In this document: one piece after another, positions 43,146-56,135 of the stretch
Layout: every line of letters starts with the position of its first letter
How positions within the stretch are numbered: the stretch's first letter is position 1
Assembly: GCF_001949145.1 (NCBI RefSeq)
Contig: NW_019091453.1
Coordinates: 189,084 to 253,083 of the forward strand
Source of the DNA: Acanthaster planci
Lineage: Eukaryota > Echinodermata > Asteroidea > Valvatida > Acanthasteridae
Length of the DNA stretch: 64,000 bases
Direction of reading: 5' to 3'
The notes under the pieces: generated by a model
Databases searched by the model: none
What the model saw: only the letters and a program-made list of their open reading frames with translations
What the model was told of the DNA's origin: nothing
Program-made: the position numbers and the translations under genes

Positions 43146-45578
43146 TGGGGCATCTGTATTGAGGGTTGCTTTCCAACGTTTTAGCCATCGTGGAAGATTT
43201 GGATCCATTGCTGGCATCAGCACTGAACTGTCTTTCACATCAAACTGAAATCATAAAAGTCGGGGAAGACATTGCTCATTTTTGAGAGGGATATTTGGAG
43301 TGTCACAGAAATGTCGAATAGGATGCAGAGAATGATCACCATCAGTGCTATTCCTACTGTGAACTGGAGGGTTTTGGAAGAACTGTAATTTCTCGCTGTT
43401 TGAATGACTGGATGACCCTTCTTGTATCGGTGTCTTGGAAACAGCATCAGAAAAACCAAGTTGGCCATGGTCTCACCCTCATAGAAAGCTATGTATGGCG
43501 CTGTACACAGCATCAGTTTATGAACTTTTTGAAACTTTTTAGATGAACTTTTTGTTTGCACTTAGCAAATATGCGCTTGCATTTTTGCATTTTCCAGTGG
43601 ATAATGCCTGCATCAATTTGTGATGAGTAGTGCAAGTTTTTAGTCAATTGGCCAAATGGTTAGGATGAGCAGAATTAACAAACAAGTGTCTTAAGCAATA
43701 GGTAAACTCAACCAGAGCAATTAACATGGAATGATTTGCCAAAAATCTTTTACCGCAACAACGAGGAAGTACCTGTACTTTGGCTCAGTGCAGGTCATGC
43801 TGAAGATGTCAAAAGTGTCAAATCTTTAACAACTGCTTACAACTGTCTGTGATCTGCAACATCACCTACATGTATATGACTATCTGTGGTCTGAAACTTT
43901 GCCTAATGATTGTCTGTGACTGTGAAATGCTTGTAGCATTTATAACCTGCCAGCTGGTGATAGTACTCCACTGAGTGTGCCTTGTGCCTTTTCCTTGGCT
44001 GGCAGTTGAGATTGGGAGGTGGGATTATTACAACGTTGGCCTATCTAGCCACCCAAAGATTCATCAGGGATCATCATCATGTTTAGGAAGTACAGCACTG
44101 CAGTAATGACATCACCCCTGCATGTACCGATATTTAGGTACGTGTACATGTACACGTACAGTTCAGTGCATCACCATAATTCTCAGAAGAGAAACTGAAT
44201 TAGTTCATCTTTGGAAATCCAGTTGTGAATTTGGAGTACAAAGTGACGTGTTCCTTGCAGGACAGGTTCAAGAATTTTGTGTTGAGTCACAGTAAGTGTG
44301 AATGTGAGTTCAACTTTGAAGACACTTCAGTGATTTTACAGATTAACAGGAAATGCAGCTTCAATCTTTATTTGCATTGAGTATGAACAGCCCTTTAACT
44401 GCTGGAAATAATACTAACAACCACTGATACCATTGTCAGTTGTGAGTGTTTGGTGTCGAACAAAATTTGCTCTTAATGCTGCACCCACACCAAAGAAGAC
44501 AGAGGTCTGAGGTATTCCATAATTGCATGGATGGCTTTGTTACCTCGATTATCATTATGGTGAACATTAGAATCTATAAATGTAACTTTAAAATTCATAT
44601 CATGTTGCCATCAAAGGTTCTCTCTGAAGGAAGAGAGTTTGATAAGCAGAGCCTTGCAAACAACATCAAGAGGTAAAAGTGTGAACACAAATCAGGTCAT
44701 TTTTTTCAACATGTGTTAAATAGTTAAATACATGTAAAGAAACAGTGAAATGGCATTGAAATTGAAAATGGCGTTTGAAATTTCTACAGTTGTCTCCATC
44801 GACTTCACTATACTCAAACAACACACACACTGTAAGATGCCTAATTGTGTAAGAGTGGTCGCATTCTAATTTCTTTTCCTTGGAAGAGACCTTTAAAAAA
44901 CAGACTCGCTTATTCCAGACGTGTGATTCTCTTCCAATTTACTTTGTTGTCCATCACCATAATACCATATTCTACATATTTGGCAACCTTAGAGGAAACA
45001 GGAATCCAGACTCTGTTTTATATAACGGTACATGTACATGTCATGCACTGGTACAACACACATGACAACCTAATAAGAGCGATGGTACACATTGCACAGT
45101 CCTGTTTCTCATTATGAAACTGCAAATCAAATTCCTTTTGTAGGATTTTTAATTGTGCAATGGTGAGAGTTTCTTGCCCTTACGTGTATTTCGGGGGGGT
45201 GGGGATACCAGTAATCAAGTGTACTTTATCCCAAATTACACTTACTAGTATGTAAACCGCTGTTAGATATAAAACGGATTTGTATATTTTATGTACATAA
45301 TGTAATACAGATGGCATGTACAAGTCTGTTTTGGCTTCATTTCCAGTCTGGGTGTATAATATTGCTGCTGACTCCACAGGAAACTTTGTAAACTTTGACA
45401 AATACGTGATATGTACAGGGAGACAGCTTTCCAGTTTATGTTAACAGGTTTCTGTTTTGTCTCATGCTGTTGATTTGCATTAAGCCCATCAAAAATGGAT
45501 CCATGTATTTTGTTTTTTTGTAGTGAGCATTTTGGATATTGTTTTTATTCTGGGTTCAAAAAAAGTGAATCACAAAAT
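43146..45578. other. LRRC57 3' UTR and downstream DNA
   Basis: The first part is presumably LRRC57 3' UTR. An antisense ORF at 43235-43561 has one predicted membrane helix and is discussed separately. A perfect 22-bp palindrome lies at 44138-44159. No conserved coding sequence. Confidence 0.6.
44138..44159. repeat. Perfect 22-bp palindrome
   Basis: Self-complementary throughout, centred on CATG (core CGTGTACATGTACACG). Confidence 0.8.
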
Positions 45579-45829
45579 GTGACCCACCATCCCCAAACGA
45601 GGCTGAAGTCGATATTTGTTATGTTGGACAATTCCTCTCCTTCAGCTCTTTTTTTTTTTAACTGTAAAGTGATCCATGGTTGAATCGAAATTCTGCCTGC
45701 AGTAAGCTTCTTACGGGAAGTGATAGCTGTAAAACCCCCCATGAAAATCTGATCAGTGGAAGTTCCACTATTTTAGGGTTATGAAGTTACCTACATGTAC
45801 TTCAGCCTAGTTTGGGGATGGTGGGTCAC
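45579..45829. mobile_element. MITE with GTGACCCA ends (copy 1)
   Basis: GTGACCCACCATCCCCAAAC and the next 11 bases at the left end are matched by the reverse complement at the right end with one mismatch. It is 251 bp with no ORF of note. It shares the GTGACCCA tip and length class with the element at 56136-56397, so the two may be one family. Confidence 0.65.
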
Positions 45830-47091
45830 AGTTGGAAAAGAATTACATGTAAAAAAGCTTTAATGAGAATCTATTTGAATAATGCATGATAATACTGTAT
45901 GCCAAAATTATTTATACCCCAAAATGTGTACACTACATTGGTAATACTATGAAATGTTACGCATTTTTTTCTCTTTCTTGTTTTTATGCTGAATCTTACA
46001 CTGAGATCTTCATTGACACAAAGTATAATGGGAATTGAGCATTTGCATTAAGTAAATGCAGTATTCTCAACCTAAAGTAAGAGATTGTTATATAGGTTAA
46101 AATATTGACATCAGTCACCTCGTTTATTGTAGCAAAGGATATACAGTAGAAGTAATGTACAGTGTTTCTTCCAGTGTCTGGGATTGGGTAAACCACCGTA
46201 CGGCATACTCATAAATGAGTTTTGCCTGCAATGAGCTGTACCCAGTAGATCAACATCACAGAATTTGGACTGAAGTACAACAACATTGGAAGCTTGGTGG
46301 CAAGAGAAAGTACATGCACATGTACAGGCAAGCTCTGAAAAATTTTGAGTGTCACTATCAAGTCATTTGATAAATCGACATTGCCTTTTTGCTGACAACA
46401 TTCTGTCATATAACTAGTTTTTGTCAAACTGAACTTCATGAGCAGTGTTGTTGATGTACTGATGTACAGAAATGTTGATGTACTGATGTACAGAAAATAC
46501 CAATGGTTATTTGGAACAAGTACATGGAGAAGACTGAGTCACTTCAATTATGAAGCTGTCCACAAGTGTACAAAACGCCTTTTTTTAAAAATTCCTCCCT
46601 CCCCCTTTTATACATGACGTTTGGATATTTGCGGACCCCATACCTATGACAGATCTGAAAATTACTTCAATACATTTGGGCTCAACTAAATTCATGTTGG
46701 TAATGATGAATGTATGTTGAATAACTGCAGAGGGCAAGGTTTTGATTTTTAAGGGATGTAACAGAGAGCTGCTCTCTTTTGGAAGTTACAAAGTAGGTCC
46801 ACACAAAAGGTTGTGTAAGGAGCGGGAGCCATTTTAAGTGGAAAAACATAACCTCTGAGACAAAGTTGACAAGAGTTATTTGCAGTGCATGTGATTCACG
46901 TGGCTGGTTACAAAATTGGGTAAGAAAGTCACATTTCTTCCAGATTATGGATCAAACTTCACAAAAAATAGGGTCAGTATGATTAAGAGAACATTGGCTG
47001 GGGTCACACATGTTTGGAGGTCAACCTCTTTTGTGAGAATGATAAAAATGTTAAGGGTCCCGCAATACACAAAACCTTGTACATGTATATA
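45830..47091. other. Noncoding DNA between two transposon remnants
   Basis: AT-rich; carries a two-copy 24-bp tandem repeat at 46451-46498. No gene recognised. Confidence 0.7.
46451..46498 (+). repeat. Two-copy 24-bp tandem repeat
   Basis: TTGATGTACTGATGTACAGA plus four bases is repeated head to tail, the copies differing at the last position only. Confidence 0.8.
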
Positions 47092-48297
47092 CAGTAGATT
47101 CCCATTATAGCACTCTCAAGGGGACCTAACAGAATTGAACGTTATAACCGCACAGCACTGTAACCGACTGGATGGATGTGCAACATGTGTACTGCACATG
47201 TGCACATGTACTTTTATACATGTACTGTACTGGTATGTGAATTCGTTTACATGTATTGGCAGGTGTATGTACCATAATTTTTGGAATATATGCCTTGTAT
47301 CCAGTTATCTGGACATTTTCGTGACGCCGATCAAAAAACACCACCAAATCTCTTCAAAAACTGCCAAGGGACCTTGTGCATGCTGCATCGTGGCACACGC
47401 ACTGCGTCCACACCCACTACGACATCCTGACAGCTTCTGCGTACCCATTCATGGACAGTCCAATCGCTGACTTTTCCAATAACCATGTGATCGCAGAAAG
47501 TGATATGTCATCAGAAAATCCAAGTGAAAACAGAACAATATGTCACGCTGAACGCAATGGGTGAAAAAACAAGATTTGCTATATGAAGCTACAGGTACAA
47601 TTTAAGCGGCTGATTTTATTTACCGCTAGAAAGAAACCTTTCAATTACAAAATACTACATGTAGTATTTCAATGTTGAAACTACACCACGAGAAAAAATA
47701 AAAAGTGGGAAATAATCATGACAATGTCGCCACAGCAGAGCAAGTTAAGTTTGTTGTAATTACGTTCGCATTTCAGGTGCTCTGTGACTTCATGACTCAT
47801 AGACTTCCGTTTAATAACTCAAAATCCAGATAACTTGACTTTTTTTATTTATTCTCCGACGTGGATGGGGGTTTATTTGTGATAATCCAAGAAAACATAA
47901 CTGTGCCACGCGGGCGCGGCTCACCATGGTGAGCACATGCTCACGATTGCGCTGCACGGACAGCCGAGTGCGTGTCTTTACTTGATGTGATTGCTACACT
48001 GGTGTCCCGAGGACAGCCAATCATGGCGGCCTTGCAATTCGGTTTCATATGTGTTGAATATCAAAGAATCTGTCTTGGCAAGGTAAAGAGCCCTGTAACT
48101 GGAATCATTTCACATGCTTTATATGGTTCTCAGGGCCAACAATCGAGAACATTATATCCCAAAAAGTGTTGTAAACAGGAGCGCTATAACCACAGAAGTA
48201 TGTACACAGTGAATGGATGTACAGTTTGGGAAATGAAAATAGAGCTTTATATTGGTAAGAGCGTTATATCAGGGAGCGCTGTAACAGCAATCTACTG
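47092..48297. mobile_element. Pogo/Tigger-like non-autonomous DNA transposon
   Basis: The left tip CAGTAGATTC and the right tip GAATCTACTG-like sequence (AGCAATCTACTG) are inverted repeats, each flanked by TA, the expected Tc1/mariner/pogo target duplication. Subterminal GTTATAACCGC on the left and GAGCGTTATATC / GGAGCGCTGTAAC on the right resemble the CGTTATAACG-type subterminal motifs of Tigger elements. It is about 1.2 kb. Interior ORFs (up to 111 codons) do not look like a DDE transposase. Confidence 0.62.
47919..47934. repeat. Perfect 16-bp palindrome in the Tigger-like element
   Basis: GCTCACCATGGTGAGC, immediately overlapped by a second hairpin, GTGAGC-acat-GCTCAC, in a locally CpG-rich patch. 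Confidence 0.75.
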
Positions 48298-50497
48298 TAT
48301 GTAGCATACACAGTGATTCCACCCTACCCCAACAAGCACTTTTAACACACACGCATTCAATTAATATTTTTTCACTTTCCAAATGTGTACTCGATCATCG
48401 TTTACTCTTTAATTTTCAATGCATTGAAGCTGCTCCTGATTGGCAATCAACATGAAAACACATCAGTTTATTAAAAGCAAATGTTTACATTCGTCATATG
48501 TATTTCTGCGTATTGTAGAACTAGCGCCAGTATCATTTTGATAATTGGCATTGTAATCACTGCATTTTGAGTATTTGCTACTTGTGTTGTGCAAGGTTAA
48601 TGTAATAAAAGAAATAAGATGCGTACGAACATGCTATTAAATCTTCCTGTTGTTTTGTCATATCCCTGTTGTTTGCATTGTTTTGAAGTTCGTGCTTATT
48701 CAAAATAGTGCAAACAACAGAATAGGACTGGTGTTTTTGCAATTGTTCTGCTCATAATGCTGTGCATTTCTGAGGATGCCCAGTCAATATTACTTCCCTG
48801 CTGATCAACCCAGCAACCAGCAGTACAAGCCATGCAGACTGATCCGGTGACAAGAATCAGGAGCCATTATTGTGGTGTCCCCTCGCACGTGTACTGATGA
48901 GATGTACATTGAAATGCTTCCTCAGCCATTGGGAGCTCACTGCTAACCAAATCAGGCATGCGTCAAGTTTAGAAATGCGCGCCTGAATGACGGGGACACC
49001 CCAAGTAATGGCGTCAGTGAATTGGTTTATACTGTGATGGGCAGGCCTTCAGCGCAGTTTAAGGGGTCAGTTCCTTTTTTAAGAAAGTCGAGATCGATTA
49101 GTGGGGACAAAAACACATGTTGTCCCCATAACCTGGTAGCAAGTAATGCAGTGCACACATGAAATAATCAGTAGGAGTGTTGTGACTTGCCCAAATGCAC
49201 GTGAGCCTTAAGTGTAAGACCATATTCAATGTACGAGTGGGTGTGTTGCAACCACATTAATTGTGTCTCTTTGGATTAGCCTGTTTCATCTATTTTTGAG
49301 GGCCAGCAAACCTTCTCCCGCCTCCCCGAAAGAGTTGATCCCAGTTGGGAGTATAGCTTTCCTCTCTGTCTGATGCGAGTTAATCAACTGTTGCTTGTGG
49401 TCGTATCCGGAAAGTAATTTTTTTTGTCACATCTGGGGTTGTCTTATAAATTCAGCCAGGATTGTGTTAGAATTATGAGTTATTACTCATGATTGCTACA
49501 CCTTGTTGGTGTTACTCCTTGATGATAAGGGAGTGTGTTTCCCCCAATGGTCTTGGCCCATTTCATCAATCGGTTAACCTACAAAAAAAAAGGAGAAGTT
49601 TGGTTAGGCAATCTGGGTCAAATTGCAGAGAGAGGGAGTTTTTCCAATTAGTGTGGGGTCGGCCTACTGCATGTCAGATTTGTCATGGGATGTTTGTCTT
49701 GGCCCGCCTCTATGCAGACTGTCTCCCTCACTGCTCTCCCCATAAATCAGCTGGTGCCCAAATTTAAAGCCGTTTTATTCTTGCAGATTGTAAACTTGTT
49801 ACTGCCATGACCTTGAAGGAGAACTGGCAGTTTGCGTGAAGCCCTCCATTATGTAAAAGCCAGTCGAGTTATTAGGTGGCAAGGCTTGCCAAAGCCTCGC
49901 TCATTCTGAATCGCAAATTAAAGTTTGAAGAGTCTATCCCTTGGATATTTTCACAAACTCACCCCAGTTCTAAGGGTCAGGAACTCATTTATTTTCTTAA
50001 AACCTTGAACAAGTTGAAATTCAATGCTGCTTTCCCCTTTTTCCCATAACAGAGGATAATGAATTAATGATTGTGCCCCCCCTCCAACTTTCTTACCCCC
50101 TTTATAGCTTCATCAATATGCCCGGGGCGACGGCTGTGTTCCTAAATTTGACTGCAGCGAGTACAGGAGGCGGACATTTGCCGTTTCTTGTGTCCCACTG
50201 CATACAGGACCTAAATGAAACTAACCGTAACGCTCTGTCTGTATCAATAAGCTGCATTTCCACTGATTGGGACTACTGGCAAAGAACTGTTCTGTGCCCA
50301 GAGCCAGGATGATCTGGGAAGAGCCCAGAGCAGTTCAACTCTTGCAGTATCATGCCCAAAGCTAAATGCATCCAGTGCAAATCTGAGGCTGTATAAGTGA
50401 TGTATCTGTACCTTTATCCAAAAAAAAAAAGAAAAGGAAAAGATTGTTTCCCATGTCTGCCTGCCTTTATTCCGATCGGGCAGATAAAAACCCTGAC
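48298..50497. other. Noncoding DNA, no gene recognised
   Basis: Unique-looking sequence. The 92-codon ORF at 49489-49767 and the 81-codon ORF at 50067-50312 show no family resemblance. Could contain regulatory DNA for a neighbouring gene, but nothing in the sequence alone proves it. Confidence 0.6.
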
Positions 50498-51219
50498 TTA
50501 AAGGGTTACAGAAATAGAAAACATTTAGGTCATGTGAAGTATTTCAAAATAACAATAAATACGTAACCATTTCAAAAACATCATAAATTTAATTTTTAAC
50601 CCATTCATTGTGACCCCCAAATGAATAAAAAGTTCCTGAGTTTCCCCGCCCACAAAAAATCCCCTTTCGGTCGTTTGCACTCCCAGGCTGATTGGATGAC
50701 GTCATCGCCAGAACGATGCACGTACAGTGTACATGTACATAGCGCATAGTACATGCAGTATCGCACGCTTGCAATAGACTGTTGTGTTTGATGTAGCTAG
50801 GCCCACATGCAAACACTGTCTCAGTTCAAGGTAGAAATTAAAAGACACAGTTCTAACATGTCTTTCTTGAACTGAAACAGCATTTACCTGGTTGGCCAAG
50901 CTACATCAAACACAACGTGGTCTATTGCAAGCATGCAATACTGCATGTACTGTGCGAATGTACTTGTACATGTACACTATACATGCATTGTTCTGTCAAT
51001 GATGTCATCCAATCAGCCTGGGAGTGCAAATGGCCAAATGGGGATATTTTGTGGGCGGGGAAACGCAGGATCTTTTTATTCATTTTGCGGTCACAATTAA
51101 TGGGGTAAACATTAAATTTATGATGTTTTTGAAATGGTTACTTATTTATTGTTATTTTGAAATACTTCATGCAAACTAAATGTTTTCTGTTTCTGTAACC
51201 TTTTAAGACTTATTCCGAT
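50467..51219 (+). repeat. 10-bp direct repeat flanking the hairpin element
   Basis: TTATTCCGAT occurs at 50467-50476 and 51210-51219, in the same orientation on either side of the hairpin but at unequal distances (21 and 3 bases). Confidence 0.45.
50498..51206. mobile_element. 709-bp near-full-length hairpin (fold-back) element
   Basis: Both halves are reverse complements with scattered mismatches from the tips to the centre. Left TTAAAGGGTTACAG mirrors right CTGTAACCTTTTAA. Left CCCCGCCCACAAAA mirrors right TTTTGTGGGCGGGG. Left CACTCCCAGGCTGATTGGAT mirrors right ATCCAATCAGCCTGGGAGTG. The centre AAGACA (50842) pairs with TGTCTT (50859) around an 11-base loop. TTAA at both tips could be a piggyBac-type target site; TA is equally possible. 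No ORF of interest. Confidence 0.8.
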
Positions 51220-51984
51220 AAATCTTCTTCAGAATACATTGACTTTTTATTGCCCCCTGTTTGGCATTGCAAGCACACACAGCGGCAGGTTCATGCTCTC
51301 GACAGCTATATGGCTCCAGAAAAGTTGATAAACAAAGCATGGACTGGCATGTACAGTGCACATGTACACGTGTGTGTTGTGCGGAAATCAGAGAAATTGA
51401 ATATATGCCCACATTTGTGCAAAAACATTCTAAGGGGCATATTGTATGTACCTTTGGCAATTCAAATGATCAAGATGTACCGCAGGAATATGATTTTGAC
51501 CACTGTGCTTGGCCAAATGTGGAAGCAAACGTCATTCTGTGGCAGTACCTCAGTGTCGTAAATTAGGACCTATTGTACATATTGTACCTATTCATATTGT
51601 ACATATGAATCTGAAGTGTCAGTTTTCGTGTCATTCGGGTTTTTTAAAAGTGGGCTCATACGTCTTGTCATATTCAACAAAGCTGGCTTTTTTTGGCTGG
51701 TCAGAATATGTTGTGTTTGGGTTTTATTTTACATGGGATGTACATGTTTATCTTGCCTGTTTCAAAAGTCAGGGACATGTATTTTGGCCATAAATAAAGT
51801 CATCCATAAGTGGTTCATGGACCACACACCATGTACATTAATAGTGTGTAATGCATTTGTTAAATAGTCAGGGTTAACTGGACACTGTTCTGTGCTAGAC
51901 TGATCTGTTACCTCATCCTGGGGATGGGGGGGATTACTGCCTTCCACAAGTGTGATATTGGTTTTATCGCATCAGTGGAAAACC
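51207..51984. other. Noncoding DNA
   Basis: Several overlapping short ORFs in different frames (94, 101 and 103 codons) with no recognisable content; a few TACATGTA-type words. Confidence 0.6.
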
Positions 51985-52560
51985 TCAGTAATAATAATAA
52001 TAATTGAAAATTTATAATGTGCCGTTTCCATAAAATGATCAACAGCGCAGTGCAAGTTAACATAAAAAACATTAATTTAAGAAATGAAAGGATAAGGATA
52101 AATGAATAAAGATAAATGAATGTCACCGCGCTAGTACCCAAACCACAGTATGGGGATACGTCTGCCCCGCCAACAGGGAGAATCTAACCCTGCTGGCATC
52201 AGTGATGTCTCAATCTTTCCCGGGGACAGACGCCTCTAACCCTACCTACGATAAAAGAAAAGTAATTATACCAGACACGGTGACACTAGCATAACGAATC
52301 ACAGCTCAACCTACGTTAAAATCAAAGATAATAATAACCCTACTAGATAAAATTAATAAAATCACGAATATTGCAGTGCAATATATCATTGTACAAATGC
52401 AACATTAAAAAGGTAAATTTTCACTTTACGTTTAAAAACGGCAAGGCTTTGCTCACACCATATATGCCATGGCAAAACATTCCATAATTTAGGAGCAGCC
52501 ATTGCAAATACACCTCAGTGTATATCGTGTGGCAGTTAATAGTCTAAGTTTCCATCCTAA
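51985..52560 (-). mobile_element. Probable non-LTR retroelement (LINE/SINE) 3' fragment
   Basis: Read on the minus strand, it contains a stretch like the 'non-descript gene end' common in aquatic animal genomes (AATTATGGAATGTTTTGCCA), then ACTGCGCTGTTGATCATTTT and a terminal (ATT)n simple repeat at 51990-52004. The terminal microsatellite and the dispersed-repeat look suggest a LINE or SINE tail. No reverse transcriptase ORF is present. The class is a guess. Confidence 0.35.
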
Positions 52561-55500
52561 AATGTGAAAACCAGTGAAGAAGTTGCTTGGTTTGTCTTAG
52601 CTCTCAGTTATTCAGTTGCAAACCTACCCACAAGCACACAGCCTGAATGTAACCCAAGTGGATCAACATACAGTTGCACAAATTGTACTTGTTACAGCCA
52701 TCAAGCCATGTAATGAAACAAGTAAAGTAATGAAACCATGCTTGCCAGTGCATGCAAATATACTGGCAGGTCTTCATGGGACCCAACTGTAAAACTCCAT
52801 ATTCTACAAGCTTGCAAGAAGATTTTGAGATGAGAGTGAACTTTCAAATTCACATCCTTTCTTTCTGAAAAAAAAATGCCACTTGTCTTGTCTCGTTACC
52901 GTCATGCAAAAAAGGGGGGAAAATATTGACCTTTACTTTACGGATCCTTTACTGATTTCTGAAAAAGGAAGTTTTAGCAGGTTGTAGAAAGAGATGGCAA
53001 TTGAGCACAGCTAACCCTTGAGTCACTTTGCCAAATATTCATTTCCATCACCTCAGAGTGGGTAAGTAATCTGGCCGTCATAATTGGTAAATAAGACATG
53101 CCTGCCAAGTTGGAAATAAGCGTGAAGGCACAAGCTACGTCTCCTTGCCATGCATGGATGTTTTCTGCTACGGTTGCTTGGAATTTTGACTGTGCTTTTC
53201 CGGAGCTGCACTAGAACTTTTCTTCGATGCCCAATTTTTTTTTTCTTCAGCAGACAGACGAGATGACTTTGCATGAGGAGAGTAAATGAGGCGTACGGGG
53301 AACTTGGGCACGTTGCTCAGAAACAGTGGGATGTTGCAATCCGGTCACGAAGGGGCTCTCTTTTCTCTCCAAATACTAGGCTGGTCCAGAAATCATAACA
53401 AGATAAACAACACGACAAAATGATAGTTACTCTAAATTCAAAAGGATAATTTCTAACTAATCTGTAATTAAGGGTGGGACGTTACATGTTTAAAGGTTTA
53501 AAAGAAAAAAGTTTGAAATCTGTTTACAGATTAGGCCTAAACCCAAAGATTTATATGAAACCGTCCCTTTTAGGAGTTGACATTTTGATTGAAGCAATCT
53601 GGCATTCATTTTTATTATAAACAATGCCTGTTATATACTGCTTTTTTTCCCTTTTGTTATCCATGTATCGGTACTCTGAAAAAAATGGATTCTCAAACAA
53701 TAAACATTGCTTGTTTAAATGCCCCAACATCAATCTGCATTTTTACATAGGTTGGACCCTGTGCATTGTTGAACTAGATAATTATGTGTAGATGAGAATA
53801 CCGAGATAGGTGGCGGCGGCCTCTGTAAAGTGTTGGCTAAACAATCAAATTGTATAGGAAAATTTTTTTTAATTTTTTTTGAATTTAATGTAAATTCCCA
53901 CCTTTATCTGTAATCTGTGACAGGGTAATTAATACCTCTGAGAGGATGCAGAAAGTTGATCCGGACTTTGGCTCACATTCGTCGTTACCCAAGAACATAT
54001 GTTGCTTGGTAACTTATTTTTTTTTCATTAAAAAAAGAAGTCGTAAGGCATAATAATCAATTACTAAGTGAACTCTTGACCAGTACCAGTTTTTGTTAGT
54101 CATAAATTTGGTCAGTATACATAAGATATGATTGGGATGCAAATATTCCTTTTGGAGAACTCTGTTGGAAAGAAACCATTCTGCAATATGCACTCTGTGC
54201 ATGCAGCTTTTTAAGCATGCTGTTAAATACCAGCATGGAAACTCTGTAGTTCACTGTAGATTCTACGATCCAAGAATTTGGAGCATCTCAGAAAATCTCG
54301 ATAGCTGTGAAATTTATTGCCCCCAGCATTCCACTTAGAGCATTTTGGAATCTCCCTGCCAGAAAAATTAATGATTTGCAATACTTCAGATCACATTTCC
54401 ATTAGGATACTCTGGTGTGAGGAAGAGCAGACATGTGGTGCTTTTTCCAGTTTGTTTATAACTGATATATAGGAAGAAACTATCTGTGTGATTGATTTAT
54501 TGGCAGATTTCTGTGAGATATGTAGAGAAACATCTAAATACAGAATCAAAGCCATATTTGCAGTGAAAGAGGAAAAAATAGTGGGGAAGAATTTGTAAAT
54601 AGAAGCTTTATTATGCTCCTAGTAAATTAATGGATGGTCTAGCCACAAGCATGGCTTGTGCCACCAGTGTAAATATTTGTCTTTTCTGCAGTCTGAAAAT
54701 GTGTGATATCTCTTGGACTATTCCTCACCCTATCAACACTGACATAAGAATACTCTCTGTGTTGTAATGATCTTCCGTTATTCCATCTGGTTGAAAGGAT
54801 ATTTAACAGCCGATTCTCATTAGAACAAGTTTGCAGGGATCAGTCAAATTACCTTGCTGTGGCCAGGACCTGGTTAGAAAGGGAAAACAAAGACAACCAG
54901 AACTGGTCACCAAAAGAAATCAACAGACTCGGACGCTTACAATGTCCTCCTTACAACTTTTTTGATTTCAACAGTGCTCATTATATTTCAGTTGACTATA
55001 CATGTGTCTGTATGTGCTGTAAGTGAACATTGCTTGAGAGTCTTACAAGTTTGACATGTGTTTGACAATTTTGGAATCACAGTCTCATGTTTTTGTTTTC
55101 AACTGTAAAATTGTAGCAAAAATGCAAGTAGCAAGTAAGCCTTTGTTATACATGTGTCTCAATTGGAAATGTTTAACAGTTAATGATTTTAGTTTGAACA
55201 ATCTGTACATCTCAAGTGCTGTCTGATTCATTCGAGACAGAATTCTTGAAATGTGATGAATTGTTAGAAGTATGAAGTATCTTGAAATCACCCTCTGAAG
55301 AGATTGCAATTACTTCTCATTTCCAAGCAGTGCCATTCACTAGCCTAGTTTCAGAATAATCCTGGAATCTCATCAGAATTTTGAAATCGGATTAACGGCA
55401 TGTCCTGGTATAAGATATCAGAATGAATCTTTCAGCTGTAGAAGTCAAGGTAATGGTGAAATGAATAAAAAGTCCTAGCGTTCTCCTGAGTAGGCATTAA

Positions 55501-56135
55501 AGATGGGTAACATTTAATAATTATAATGCATTCTTCAACAGGTGCTCTTTCATGGTCAAATTAAAAATTTGTTTTGCCCTCTGAATTTCAGTGCATATGT
55601 TCATGTGTGCCAATGGCAAACAAACAAACCAAGACCCAAATGTTTGCAATGTCATTGGTCTGATCCAGCCACCATGTCAATCTGTCATCAAATTTTACAG
55701 TCAATTACAAGTAACAAGGGCAAGGCAAAACAATTGCCCTCTTTCCTGGTATCGAGTCAACAAACCCCCCCTCCCCCCATCCATTTAGGGTCTCAGCACT
55801 CCCTCAGTGGTTACTCTGGCAACAATACAGATTTGTAACTGCGCGAACTGCAGGTGTTTTTTCGGGGGGGGGGGATGTTTTCTAAGTATGCAGGCATTTT
55901 TGATCTGTTGATATGAACTCGTTGAACAATTAATGGCTCACAATTGGTATTCCACCTGCACAAACACACAGCAACAGTTACAAGGATCTGTTAAAGTTCT
56001 CCAGGTTTTTAACTATGGTTTTGAACCATCAAATGCTCTTATGATACTGGTGTTCTGTGATTGTGTAAGTCTCATTTTTCCAGGACTGTATTTTTGTTCT
56101 CTCTGGTGCCAATGTACATGCAACTGGTACAATAT
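52561..56135. other. Noncoding DNA, no gene recognised
   Basis: No ORF above 98 codons and none with family resemblance; poly-G/poly-C run near 55.86 kb. Parts of 52.95-53.30 kb are less AT-rich and look unique. Confidence 0.6.

Noticed and set aside
47135-47470. 111-codon + ORF inside the Tigger-like element as a possible transposase
   Set aside because: No HTH or DDE motif; it consists partly of translated TACATGTA-type repeats.
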